Positions 1-9,966 of a stretch of 64,000 nt of DNA are shown piece by piece. Numbering within the stretch: position 1 is the first letter of the stretch; each line of letters begins with the position of its first letter. The stretch covers positions 8,806,501-8,870,500 of the forward strand of contig NC_065574.1 in the NCBI RefSeq assembly GCF_937616625.2. Reading direction: 5' to 3'. Under the pieces are notes generated by a model. It was given only the letters and a program-made list of their open reading frames with translations. It was not told the DNA's origin and did no database searches. Source of the stretch: Mercurialis annua (taxonomy: Eukaryota; Streptophyta; Magnoliopsida; Malpighiales; Euphorbiaceae). Made by a program: the position numbers and the translations under genes.

Positions 1-289
1 ACTATTTGCATAAAATGTTAGGAAGACCCAGGCCAAAAAAAATAGTTGGAATTCCACTGATCTGTAAATATCATCAAAAGCCTAAAAGATTTCTGTGATC
101 CAAACTATTCGTAGCGCAACCTATTTCTCCATTGTATACTCTACATATAGCATAATTTTGCAAGGTTTTCAGAATCAAATCTGATCTTTTAGATAAAAAT
201 CACATAGGACAGTCTAATAATTTAACAATAACTTAATATCCTCAGCTGAAAAAAGGAGAATGAATTTTCGAAGTAGCAGGAAATCAAAC

Positions 290-2925
290 CTGATCAGCAA
301 CGTCATACATGCAGATGTACTTGCTACTTCCACCAGCTAATATGTAACTCCCATCAGCAGAATAGCATAAGGTTGTGAAGCATTTCCCAGCAGTTGAGTT
401 TGCTGCTGATCTACGATCAGTCATGAGGCGTCCCCCAGCAATATCCCTGCGGCCCTCAATGGTATACATTAACAAGCCATCTACAGGGTCCCAAAAATGA
501 ATTTGCCCATCTAATGAGCTGCAAGCCAGTTGCCTTCCATCCGGGCGATAAACTACCGTAAGAACATCATGTGTGTGAGTAAAAGGTTCAACTGAACCTT
601 TACCTTCAAAGACATCCCATAAACGAACTGTTTTGTCCCATGATGATGAAGCTAATACTGCCTATGTGAGAGACAAGCCAACTCATCAGTTCCTCAAGAG
701 GCAGTAAATAACAATAACTCATAGCAATGACATTAACTAGGAAACACAAATACTGGTCATTAACTTGATGGTAGCTTAAATGCGCAAAAATCCGGTATAA
801 GCATCATAATAAAGTGAAATGAAGCGAGCTAATTGAGTAAATTTATGCAGGAAAATTACTTCAGGTAATACTTAACAGCTCAGTAGAGCATAATGATATA
901 GAAGAACTCACATTTGTAGGAGAAAATGTCAACCCATGCACAGGACCTTCATGACCGCTAAGGACATCCAACAAACGACCAGTCTTCATTGACCAAACAA
1001 ATATCTATTTCATTTGAATATTAAGTAAATCGTCAGTACATGCAACCGATGAGACAGATATACAAACCAATCCATTACACATGAGAATAAATACCTCAAA
1101 AGAATCTAAAGTTCCTGCACAAATTACTTCACCACTTTGGTCTGCCGCCAAAGACACAAACTGCCTTGACGAAGGGGTAGTGAATGTCCTGAAATTACGG
1201 TATCGGAATAAATCCCATGCACGAACTGTCCCGTCAAGAGAAGCGCTTAACAGAGAATGGTTATTAGCCATAAAATGAAGAGCCGTAACTGCATTAGTGT
1301 GCTCTGAGAATGTTATAAAGCAAAAACCTGAAGAAACATTCCAAACCTGCAAAAAGCAAACACCGGTACATTTAGCGGACACTCAAGTGAAGATCAAGCG
1401 CAGCAATCAAAGGACACACATGCAGCACAGCATAGAAACAAACATAAGCAGTGGCGGAGCCACATGGTGGACAAGAGGGGCATTTGCCCCTCTTAATTTT
1501 TTTAAAATACAAATTTATCACGTAATGTTTTTTAACATTTATAATGTTATTTGGCAATTATTATAGAATTTTGTATATTATAGAATTTTAAATTTTGTAT
1601 ATTATAGAATTTTTTTTTTATTTTGCCCCCCTTAATTTCGATTTCTGGCTACGCCCCTGAACATAAGATAATCACAATCAGTTTACCTTCACTTTGTTAT
1701 CGTCTGCTCCAGTAGCCAACAACTGTGAATCTGGTGAATAAGCCAAGCAATTAACATCAAAATAATGCCCTTGCTGCTTCAGTATATAACTCTCAGACCG
1801 CCATTCCCACACAAGAAGTTGACCTAACTTTGCACAACCAAAGGTTAACCAATTCCCCGTCTCATTAAAGACCGCAGTAGTAATCTTCTCCCTCGAAATC
1901 GACAGCAAATGAATGCAAATAAAATCCGGCATTTGATACAACCCAAAAACACCATTAGAAAAACTAACAACCACCATATCAAGTAACTTATGGTAATCAC
2001 AAGCAGTCACTTTCGCATGAGATTGCATAAACCCATCTTTCCTTGCCAATTTCCATTTCCCTCTATGCAAATAATCCACCTTTTCGTCAGCATTCCCACC
2101 TTTCCCTTCAAAACCCTTTCTTTTTTTCACAACCCTTCTAATTCCACCATCCATATCCAAATCCCCTTCCCCATCTTTCTCCGGTGTCCCTGGCGACAAC
2201 GGCTCGGAGCCATCATCCTCCCCATTATCAAATTTACCATCATCATCACCCATATAACTCCAACTAAAAATATACCCGTCGCGAGCAATCGTATATACCC
2301 TATCAACCCTATCACTAATTTTCTTATCATAACCAAAGAAACAACCAACAACAGCATCTCTATGTCCTAAAAACAAAAAAGGCTTATTACTAGTAAACCC
2401 ATCATTCAACCTCTCAACGGGAAAAAGCCTAGCAGTCAAATCTTTAGACCCAATAAGCAAATACTTACAATCAAGGCTCCAATTAATAACTAATACAGTA
2501 TCCTCACAATCAGCAAGAGTCCTAACCAATTCAAATGCAAAAAATTCCTTCTTAAAACCCGGCGACCGCCAAATTTGAACTAATCTACCGGTAGCAACAG
2601 CAATTAACTTACTGTCCGGGCTAAATTTAACGTCGTGTACAGTTTCCTTGAATGTGATACGGTGTAGTATCGCACGCCGAGGAATGTTGATGAAGTGACA
2701 CCGATTGTTCTCGTCGATTGTGATTAGAAATGTGCCATCTGGAGAGGCGGCGATTCGCCGGATGTTGGTGGAGGATTGGAGAGGTAAGGTTACGGTTTGG
2801 GATTTTATGAGGTCTGTGATGGAAACACGGTTACCTACCGGTGAAATTAGCTGTGTGTTTTGGGTGATGACTGCGTTGCCCCCTCTGTATGGAGCTCCGA
2901 GCAAATTCTGGAATCTGTAATTCAT
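290..2925 (-). CDS. PWP2: PWP2/UTP1-like WD40 protein, 5' part of gene (runs off left edge)
   Basis: Four coding exons join in frame: 2925-1687, 1346-1095, 1004-912 and 661-290, giving the first 652 residues. Each junction is GT-AG and phase 0. The donor after 290 is good, so the gene continues beyond position 1; the family is about 900 residues long. The start MNYRFQNLLG fits the family N-terminus. WD-type repeats are visible throughout, for example LTARLFPVERL, LLVWEWRSES, SLDGTVRAWDLF, SWDKTVRLWDVF and SLDGQIHFWDPV. An acidic insert lies around residues 225-260 (GDDDGKFDNGEDDGSEPLSPG) and is followed by a basic patch. By family knowledge, Pwp2/Utp1 is a tandem beta-propeller subunit of UTP-B in the nucleolar small-subunit processome, needed for 18S rRNA processing. 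Intron 1 holds a hAT-type MITE. The call rests on repeat pattern and N-terminus; another UTP WD40 protein is less likely. Confidence 0.88.
1449..1659. mobile_element. hAT-type MITE in PWP2 intron 1
   Basis: A 211-bp element lies between two perfect 8-bp direct repeats AACATAAG (1441-1448 and 1660-1667). Its ends are 14-bp inverted repeats matching 12/14: CAGTGGCGGAGCCA on the left and TGGCTACGCCCCTG on the right. The inside is AT-rich with mirrored GGGGCATTTGCCCC and TTTTGCCCCCCTT blocks. An 8-bp duplication with CAG...GGCGG-type termini is the hAT signature. It has no coding capacity and sits wholly inside the intron. Confidence 0.88.
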
Positions 2926-2989
2926 TTGTATCAGAAAATTGTTTGGAAGCCGAGAAGGTGAGGGGGAAGAAAGAATTTCTCGGTAAGTT

Positions 2990-3092
2990 AGAAGGTTTGA
3001 TAGGGTTTATGATTAGGGTTTAATGAGGAAGAAGACGATAGTAATGTAAATGGGTTGAGCAAGGGCCAAAGTGGGCTTACAAATGGGCCGAT
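2990..3092 (-). promoter_or_regulatory. Telo-box plus site II motifs upstream of PWP2
   Basis: The region just upstream of the PWP2 start carries a telo-box AAACCCTAA (complement, 3013-3021), a second near-copy AAACCCTA (3001-3008), and two site II motifs TGGGCT (3072-3077) and TGGGCC (3084-3089). In plants the pairing of telo-box and site II (TGGGCY) is a known arrangement in promoters of ribosomal-protein and ribosome-biogenesis genes, which fits the product. No clear TATA box is seen. Confidence 0.6.
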
Positions 3093-3721
3093 TATAGAAT
3101 AAAGAGAAAATTAGGTCCGCTATCTTTTGCTAAAATATTTTTAAGAATGTCCATTCACTTTTATTATTGCAAAAATAAATTTAAATATTTTTTATTTAGT
3201 TTAGGGGTTAAGATTTTATAGTTTTTTTTAATCAATGAAATAGCATTACGAAAGGAACAAAGGATCAATTCACCCCCTCAACTTGGCACGAAATATCAAA
3301 TAGGTCATTCTCGACGCTTTTGGTACAAATTAACCCAAAAGTTGCATTTTCGTATCAAAAAAGCCCCTCGACAGCCCTTACCTAGTCGCATTCCGGTGAG
3401 TGTATTACACTCTCCATTTTGAAATGGAAAAATATTTAAAAAGATGCTTAACATTTATTTTAATATTCAAATTGACATATAATCATTTACAAAATTCAAT
3501 TATAACCCTATAAATTTAAAAGTTTAAAAATCATTTAATTTTTTAAAGAAAATTTTAGGGATTTATTTTTACCTTTTTCCTACCCTACCTTTCTTCATCC
3601 CATTTTCTCTGTTTTAAAAAAAAAATTATTTTCTCCTTTGCGCACCACCCTCCATCCACCATTTCCACCTTCATTGCTGCTGCCGCCAGATCTGCTCTTC
3701 AGCCCAACAGAGCAGACAAAC

Positions 3722-3775
3722 CCATCTGGGTTCGTCTGCTTCTTCATCGATAAAGAAGCAGACGAACCCAGATGG
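3722..3775. repeat. Perfect 23-bp-arm hairpin inside the MULE-like element
   Basis: Arms 3722-3744 and 3753-3775 are exact reverse complements around an 8-nt loop CATCGATA. A partial third copy of the same unit (CAGACAAACCCA) lies just upstream at about 3714-3725, so the unit occurs in alternating orientation. Confidence 0.9.
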
Positions 3776-3835
3776 TCGTCTTCTTTGTTTCGCGGTAGAA
3801 GAACGGCAGCAATGTTGTACGAGCAGCGTTGAACG

Positions 3836-3915
3836 GCAGCAGCAGCGTGACGGCAGCAGCAGCGTGACGGCAGCAGCAACGTGACGCCAACAGCAGCGTG
3901 ACGGCAGCAGCAACG
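3836..3915. repeat. Minisatellite, about five 17-bp units
   Basis: The unit GGCAGCAGCAGCGTGAC repeats almost perfectly, with two AAC variants and one CCAACAGC variant. It lies in the GC-rich interior of the MULE-like element and generates artificial long reading frames on both strands. Confidence 0.85.
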
Positions 3916-4624
3916 ATTGTAGATCTTTGATTTAGAGCACCAACAGCCCTCATCGCCTCCAGTAGCAGCAACATCACTCTTCACCTCCGGTAGCAGCAGC
4001 AAGGGAGAATGGTAGAAGATGATGGAGGCGGCCGTTCGATTTCTACAATTGATTTTTTTTTTGTTATGAAATTGAAATAAATTGTTCAGTTCTTTCATTC
4101 TATATTCAATTATGAAATTGAAAAATTCGTTTAGATTATACAGAGTTGTGTAGGTTATATTTGTGGAGGATTTTGATGTTGAATAGGGATAATTTGATTT
4201 TGAAATGATGTTTGTGCTGTTGAAGACGAGCTCACGAACCCAGATGCAGCAGATCCAACAGCGGGAGAAGGTTTCCGATGAAAGGAGGCAGTGCCGGCTG
4301 GAGATTAGGATTTTAATCTAATTAGGGTTTAGTTACGTTTAATTAGGTTTAGTCAGAAAAAAGGTGAAAAAGGTCCCTAACTTTTTAATAATTAGTATTT
4401 TGATTAATAAAATAAATTAGAGTTTAAATTTAGATTAACTAAGATTAATTAAAGTTAATTTTATTTCATTAAGTATCTCACTCTCTTTTTGTGTCAGAGG
4501 GGTGAATTTGATACGAAAACGCAACTTTTGGGTTAATTTGTACTAAAAGCGTCGAAAATGACCTATTTGATATTTTGTGCCAAGTTGAGGGGGTGAATTG
4601 ATCCTTTGTTCATTACGAAAGAAT

Positions 4625-6260
4625 CGAAATAGTTATTACTGTAAGAAATTCAGAAAAGTTCAAAGACCAAATTCGATGGCCTGATAGGGAAACATGCTTA
4701 CGTCTAAACAATGTGCAGACTGATTCATAAATTGCCTTACACACACTAAAATCAAATTAAAAAACGATTTCGCTAGATGAGCAATATCATCAACCAAGAT
4801 GTCACCTCATATATCCGTCGGATTTCAAATATCCAAAATCGCTTCTAAAGCATCTAATTCGAGAATTATATTATGTCGTCTTCTTAACCAAGTGCGGGCT
4901 TCCCGGATACCTATCAAATCAGTTGAACGGGGGCTGAAAGACCCGACAAACGCAGCCTGTCGAGCTTGAACTAAATAATCAAACTCATCTCTGGCCACGA
5001 AGTCAATGCCCGCTTGGCCTTCATCCTTAAAAATTACAGCATCTATATTGACCTTTAACCAACCAGCAGGCGGTTTCCTCCAGGAAATTGAGCCATCTTC
5101 TCCACCAATTTCTCTATCCCGACCTCCTACAACTTTTACCACTAGCCATATGCTAGTTCGAAAGTTCCTGCCCTGTGAAATTAACGACGTTTTCCACACT
5201 GCAATATTTGTCGTTCCAGAGAGCATTGATTCTATCCATCCAAAGTCTTCAATATATCATCCTGACAAGGAAAGAACACTTAACCAACTACTCATCCACG
5301 CCTTCACTCTCATGTCATTCTTGGTCTTTACATTAGTTTCCAACATTTTACTACAAAATTTACAACCAACAATGACATGGATGTCAATTTCATCCCAACC
5401 ATTATAGACCAGACATAGTGCATTCATAAATACATGTTTTGAAGCTAAATCATTAACAGAGGGAAGAAAACCCAAGAATAAACGTTAAAGGAAATTTCTA
5501 ATTGCCAGCGGAATACTGAGATTCCAAAACAAATTCCTAGTACGTTGCCGCCTAACATTTTGCTCCTTCACAATCTCACCACGTAAACACCAATAAACGC
5601 TTTTGACAAAGAAATAATATTTTCTATATAAGAAAAAAATAAATCCACCTATCCGAACATCATGAACACTTATCGGAATGGAGAGGATTTTAGAATGATA
5701 GTGAACGTTAAAAATATATTGAATAATGTCCTCATCCCACTCCCTACCATCCATTTTCAACAACTACCAAACCTTGCACCCATTCAAATCAGGTCGGCCA
5801 AACTCTATACATAACCACCACGAAACATTGCCATATCTCAACTATTCTACCATCACCAATCCTCAGCCGAGCACCCTTCTTAATAATATCTTGAGTGATA
5901 AGATACTACGCCAAACAAAGTTCAGATTAGACCCTAATCTAGCATTCTAGAATTTCAATTTTGGATAATATTTAACCCGGAATACTCTACTCATTAAAGA
6001 ATCCTTCGAACTCAAAAGATACCAAACTTGTTTAGCTAGCATGGCTATGTTAAAATCACGCACGAAAGCTGATACCTCCAAACTTTTTAGGCAAGCACAA
6101 CTTATCCTAACTAGCCTAACAAATTCATTTTTTTCTCCTTTCTATTTCGACTCCACCAATACAAATTCATCATCCTTTCAAGTTCCCTGCATAAGTTTAT
6201 AGGGATTAAAAAAATGTTCATCACGTAGTTGAGCGTATTGTTGTTTAGCATCAACGATAA
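4625..6260 (-). pseudogene. Decayed LINE (L1-type) 3' half: RT end, zf-RVT, RNase H
   Basis: Reading the minus strand from about 6260 down, degenerate blocks appear in LINE order. First is the end of the RT region (LERMMNLYWWSR; RDFNIAMLAKQVWYLL; SLMSRVFRVKYYP). Then comes a zf-RVT-like block (GREWDEDIIQYIF, ILSIPISVHDVRIGG, FFVKSVYWCLRGEIV; 5763-5485). Next is the linker around NALCLVYNGWDEIDIHVIVGC (5475-5257) and an RNase H block (PPAGWLKVNIDAVIFKDEGQ, 5226-4825). A degraded RNase H tail runs to about 4640. Several stops and frameshifts separate the blocks, so it is dead. The 5' two thirds (ORF1, endonuclease, most of RT) are absent. It abuts the target duplication of the MULE-like element. 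Confidence 0.75.
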
Positions 6261-6329
6261 AATAAGAAGAGAATGCGAACCTTGTTGAAAATGTAAAAGA
6301 AAAAGAAAAGGATGAAGAGATTACAACGG

Positions 6330-7014
6330 AACACTAATTAGATTCAAAAAAAAGTTTAAAACAGTTGTGAAATTCATGATTGATTATTATGCCGAGATCT
6401 TTGGGGATTCTTTGTCAAAATTTAAAAGCTAAGATTTTTGGCGATTTAGAACGATTAGGAAGAATTTTTATATCATAATTAGTTCGAAAGTTGTATTAAA
6501 TTACTAGTTTACAGCAGAAAACTAATCAGATTAAAGAGAAGTTTGAATTCATGATTAATTATTACACCAAGATATTTGAGAATTCTTTATAAAATTTAGA
6601 AGCTAAATTTTTTGCATTACGTTTGGATTGAGGGTTGACAAGGATTAATAAAAGTTGACAAGGGTTGGAAAATTCCAACCACTGTTTGAGAAATTTCTTT
6701 TAAAGGTTTTGGAGGGTTGCAAAATATTTCCCAACCCCCTCAACCTTCATATGCCAAATCCCTAAATTGGGCTGTTGGATTATTTTCAACTGAATTTTTC
6801 TATAAACCCTTACTTTACTTTATTATTTTTCCAAACATGGAAGGGTTAAACATAACCCTTACCTTCCTTTACCGTTACTTACTTTACTTTACTTTAAAAA
6901 ATCGTATATTACTTTACTCTCTTCTCTCTCAAAAAAAGCCTTGGTGATTTAGAACGATTATGAAGAATTTTTATATCGTGGTTAGTTTCAGAAGTTGTTT
7001 TAAATTATAAGTTT
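6330..7014. repeat. Direct repeat pair, second copy split by an insertion
   Basis: Copy A (6330-6511) and copy B (6518-6614 plus 6945-7014) share long near-identical stretches, for example ATTCATGATTRATTATTA and GATTTAGAACGATTA followed by GAAGAATTTTTATATC. Copy B is interrupted after AAGCTAAATTTTTTG by about 330 bp that copy A lacks. The origin of the unit is not recognised. Confidence 0.7.
6615..6944. mobile_element. 330-bp insertion inside direct-repeat copy B
   Basis: Comparison with copy A defines this block as an insertion. It begins near CATTACGTTTGGATTGAG and contains CCAAACATGGAAGGGTTA and repeated TTACTTTAC runs. It has no coding capacity. Size and non-coding content suggest a MITE, but no clear target duplication or TIR was resolved, so the class is open. 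Confidence 0.5.
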
Positions 7015-7529
7015 AATAGGTAGCATGTCACATCTATTTAATATTTTAACGGTGTAAGTCAACCTTTATAAAAATTAATGATTGATATTAAAAAAAATAA
7101 CTTTGTTTGAAAATAAAATATCTATAGTAGACCATGCTTTTTTTATTTTTTTTCTTATTTTTCTTGTATATATCGAGTAGCTTTAATTTATATAAAATCT
7201 CCAATTTTTATTGTTGTCTTAAATATACTTTTGTAGATAAAATGCTCACAAATTATTTTTTTTTCTATTAAATGTAAATTTTATTATATAAAATATGAAG
7301 GATACAACGATGAAGATCATCAACAATAATTAATGACAAGTTCTAAGATCAAATGAAGAGTAATACGAAACAATCGTTTGTAAAAATTGTTTTAATCTGA
7401 GAATGGATTGTTGAAAAATGTTAAAATAGTGTAAAAATGACATGATTATTTGTCATTTTGACGTGTAATTTTGACTGGAATGCATTATCCGAATGTGTGA
7501 TACTTTGATTTCATAGGAATAGCGATTAT

Positions 7530-9370
7530 TTTATGCCTATGGACTCTAAGGCACACTCTTTTAGAGCTTCGGAGCCCATGTCCATATTGAAATTATCAAT
7601 TTTCATGGCATGATTTTCGAAGGGTGTCTCCCTCTCTTCTTGTTGATAAGTCTTAAGAATACTTGTCATAGCCTTAGCTGGTACATTGGTCAAGTACCTG
7701 CTTAAAAACTCATTAAAGAGAATAGTATAATTTTTAATGGATTGGAGTTTTAACCTGTTGAACTATCTTTTTTTTTTCTACTCGTAAGCATTGTAGTCAC
7801 CTTAAGCAGTCTCATTGTTGGGTATATTCTTGAGACATATTCTATAGGATTACATTCGACAATAAATGTTGGTAATGTTGGCAATTTCATGTTAATGGGG
7901 ATTATCTCCTCCGTGATTTCGACAAATAGGCGTGAGCCCTTCAACTTCAGGTCATCGAGATCCAGCTATTCCTATTTGATTTTTTTTCATGCTCGGACAA
8001 TCTTCTCTTCAAGCTCCTCTTTAACTATGTAAGTCGTTTTGTTCCCAGGAGGGAACTCAACAGATGCTCCTTCTCCATCCTGATTGTACTTTTTCTTCTG
8101 CCTAGACGGTTTGGTCAGAATAGATCTCGATGAAGGTACTTCATATGTTCGCTTACTTCTTTCTAGGATCTCCCCTTCATCAACTCTCCACGCATGTTTT
8201 TAGCATTGTTGTCTTGATTTTCTAGGTCGGCTCCTTCATTCCTCCTTTCACCGCCATTTTCTCTGGATGGTGTTTTTATGTTTCTTCCATGACGATTCTG
8301 GGGTGGAGTCACGTACTCTGTCCTGTAGACGTTTATGTGCTCAATGTGAGTCATGGTTGCATATTTAGCTTCTTAAGCCATATGGTCCAGATTTATCTGT
8401 AATCGCTCTATTATTTTTATTAGAGCTTGATGATAAATTTACGAAAAACCCACTATTAGAGCTGGTCCTCCAAATCCATCAATATGGTTTGATACTCTAA
8501 CCTGCCTAGTCCGATGATTAGGATTAACACTATTAATATTAAAAAGATAGTGATTTGAGCTGCCATTTCCTTGCGCAATTCTCGTAACAACTGAGGTTGC
8601 TACACAAGTGGCACCACAAATGGTGGAATTAAGCCAAACATTTTTTGGATCAACCACTTGCTTGCTCTTCATATTAGTCCCGCTAGAGATCATCCATCAA
8701 TGAATTTGTTTAGTTCGTAGAAAGCTTTTTCGATTCGGAATTTGTTGTAAACTTTTTCACAAGGGGCGCCAATTAAAAGAGTTTACCTTTTTGATGGATT
8801 AACCTGCAAATTAAAAGTTAAAACACTGTTCGGACAATGGTTATTTGAAGAGCTAACTAATTCTTAAGTCAGTAGTTGACCGTTGATAATGGCTTATGAG
8901 CTTATTGAGTATTGATAATAACATATTGTAATAGATATGACGTGCTAGTGTGGCAGTATCCGAATAAAATTAGGATTCCAATATCGTAATAGATGTTATC
9001 CAAGTAGAATTCTTCAAGATGTTTTCTAGATGGTACAAGTCTTATAGATAATACTAGAACCTTCTATATTGATGTAGAGTTGTATTGGAGCAAGGAAGTC
9101 ATGTTTGGACAAAATAAGTCTTATCCGATTTGTATGAATTATTTGGTGCGATGCACTTTCTAAACCCTATGCGGTTCGATTTTGAATGGGTGAATCCTAA
9201 AGGGTTCGCTTGCAGTAGGCAGATCCTTAGAGATTCAGTAGTTTGATCATTAAGTTGATCTTTTATACTTTGGTAGGACTCCGATGTATAGATCTGGCAT
9301 TGGACTGATAGATCCAGTTTCACAAATTCAGTTTCCATCAGTTCTCTCTTTTCAAAATTTCCCAATATTT
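7530..9370 (-). mobile_element. Decayed gypsy-type LTR element, related to the one at 27-34 kb
   Basis: The minus strand shows crippled stretches matching the gag of the younger element. MKLPTLPTFIVECNPIEYVSRIYPTM (7750-7944 frame) parallels MKLPTLPIFNGEGDPRDHTSRF. YIVKEELEEKIVRA (about 8030) parallels YVVEEDLEEKIAKA. At 8762-8775 a GGGGCGCCAATT block corresponds to the primer-binding-site/LTR edge. Downstream sequence to about 9370 keeps LTR-like words such as AATATCGTAATAGAT and TAGAGTTGTATTGG. Many stops and gaps show it is old. No pol domains or right-hand boundary were identified. Confidence 0.65.
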
Positions 9371-9966
9371 ATCCAATCCATTTTCAAAATTATCTTATAA
9401 TATTCTGGTGGTGTGATTTGTTCTAACTTAATTTATTAATTATTCTAAAAATATCATAATTTATTTAATAAAAATACATCCTTATAAATGAAATTCACAC
9501 GTAAAATTTTATAACTTTTAATATTAACAAACACATTTTCACATTTTTATGTTATAGATTTTCTTCACGTTTCATATTTTTTTTTTGAAAATATTATTTT
9601 TTGATGTCTGTTTCATGTTGTTTTTATTTTTCATTTTTACCATCGTAAAAGACTATATAAATAAAAAAAAAATTAAAATACAATGTTTTTTTTAATAAAT
9701 TTAGGAAGTCATAAATGTGAAAAATAAGCTGCAAATATTCCCCTAATTCCGTTCACATACAATTTCCTAAAAAGATACAGTTCCCGCTCGGTACGAGGTT
9801 TGAAAAGAAAAACAGAAGATATTACGATAGTAATAAAAAAACAACTAAACTGAATTGCACAAATCCGACCAGAGAGATTCATCTCCAACAAACATCTCTT
9901 CTGCTTTTAATATCCGTACGATGCTGCTCCTTTTCTTCTTGATTTTTGTACCATAATAAACCTATT
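9371..9966. other. AT-rich upstream region of the TSO1-like gene
   Basis: AT-rich sequence with homopolymer runs. The last 60-70 bases before the ATG at 9967 are presumably 5' UTR. No element with recognisable ends and no coding signal were seen. Confidence 0.4.

Larger units (their letters stand above)
3255..4611. mobile_element. Long-TIR Mutator-like (MULE/Pack-type) element, 1357 bp
   Basis: Terminal inverted repeats of about 105 bp (3255-3360 and 4506-4611) differ at only a few positions. They begin GAACAAAGGATCAATTCA on both ends. A perfect 10-bp target duplication ATTACGAAAG flanks the element (3245-3254 and 4612-4621). Long TIRs with a 9-11-bp duplication are the Mutator pattern. No transposase is visible. 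The interior (about 3590-4330) is much more GC-rich than the flanks and holds simple CAG/CGTGAC repeats and a hairpin, so it could be captured sequence. The long frames through it (for example complement 3595-4098) are repeat-derived and not a recognisable protein. Confidence 0.85.

Noticed and set aside
1005..1382. Separate small WD40 gene on the minus strand
   Set aside because: It is PWP2 exon 2 (1095-1346) read through its introns; splice sites and phase join it to neighbours.
3595..4098. 167-codon ORF with Cys/Arg/Ala-rich repeats
   Set aside because: Produced by the CAG/CGTGAC minisatellite inside the MULE-like element; no domain, and overlapping frames on both strands are equally long.
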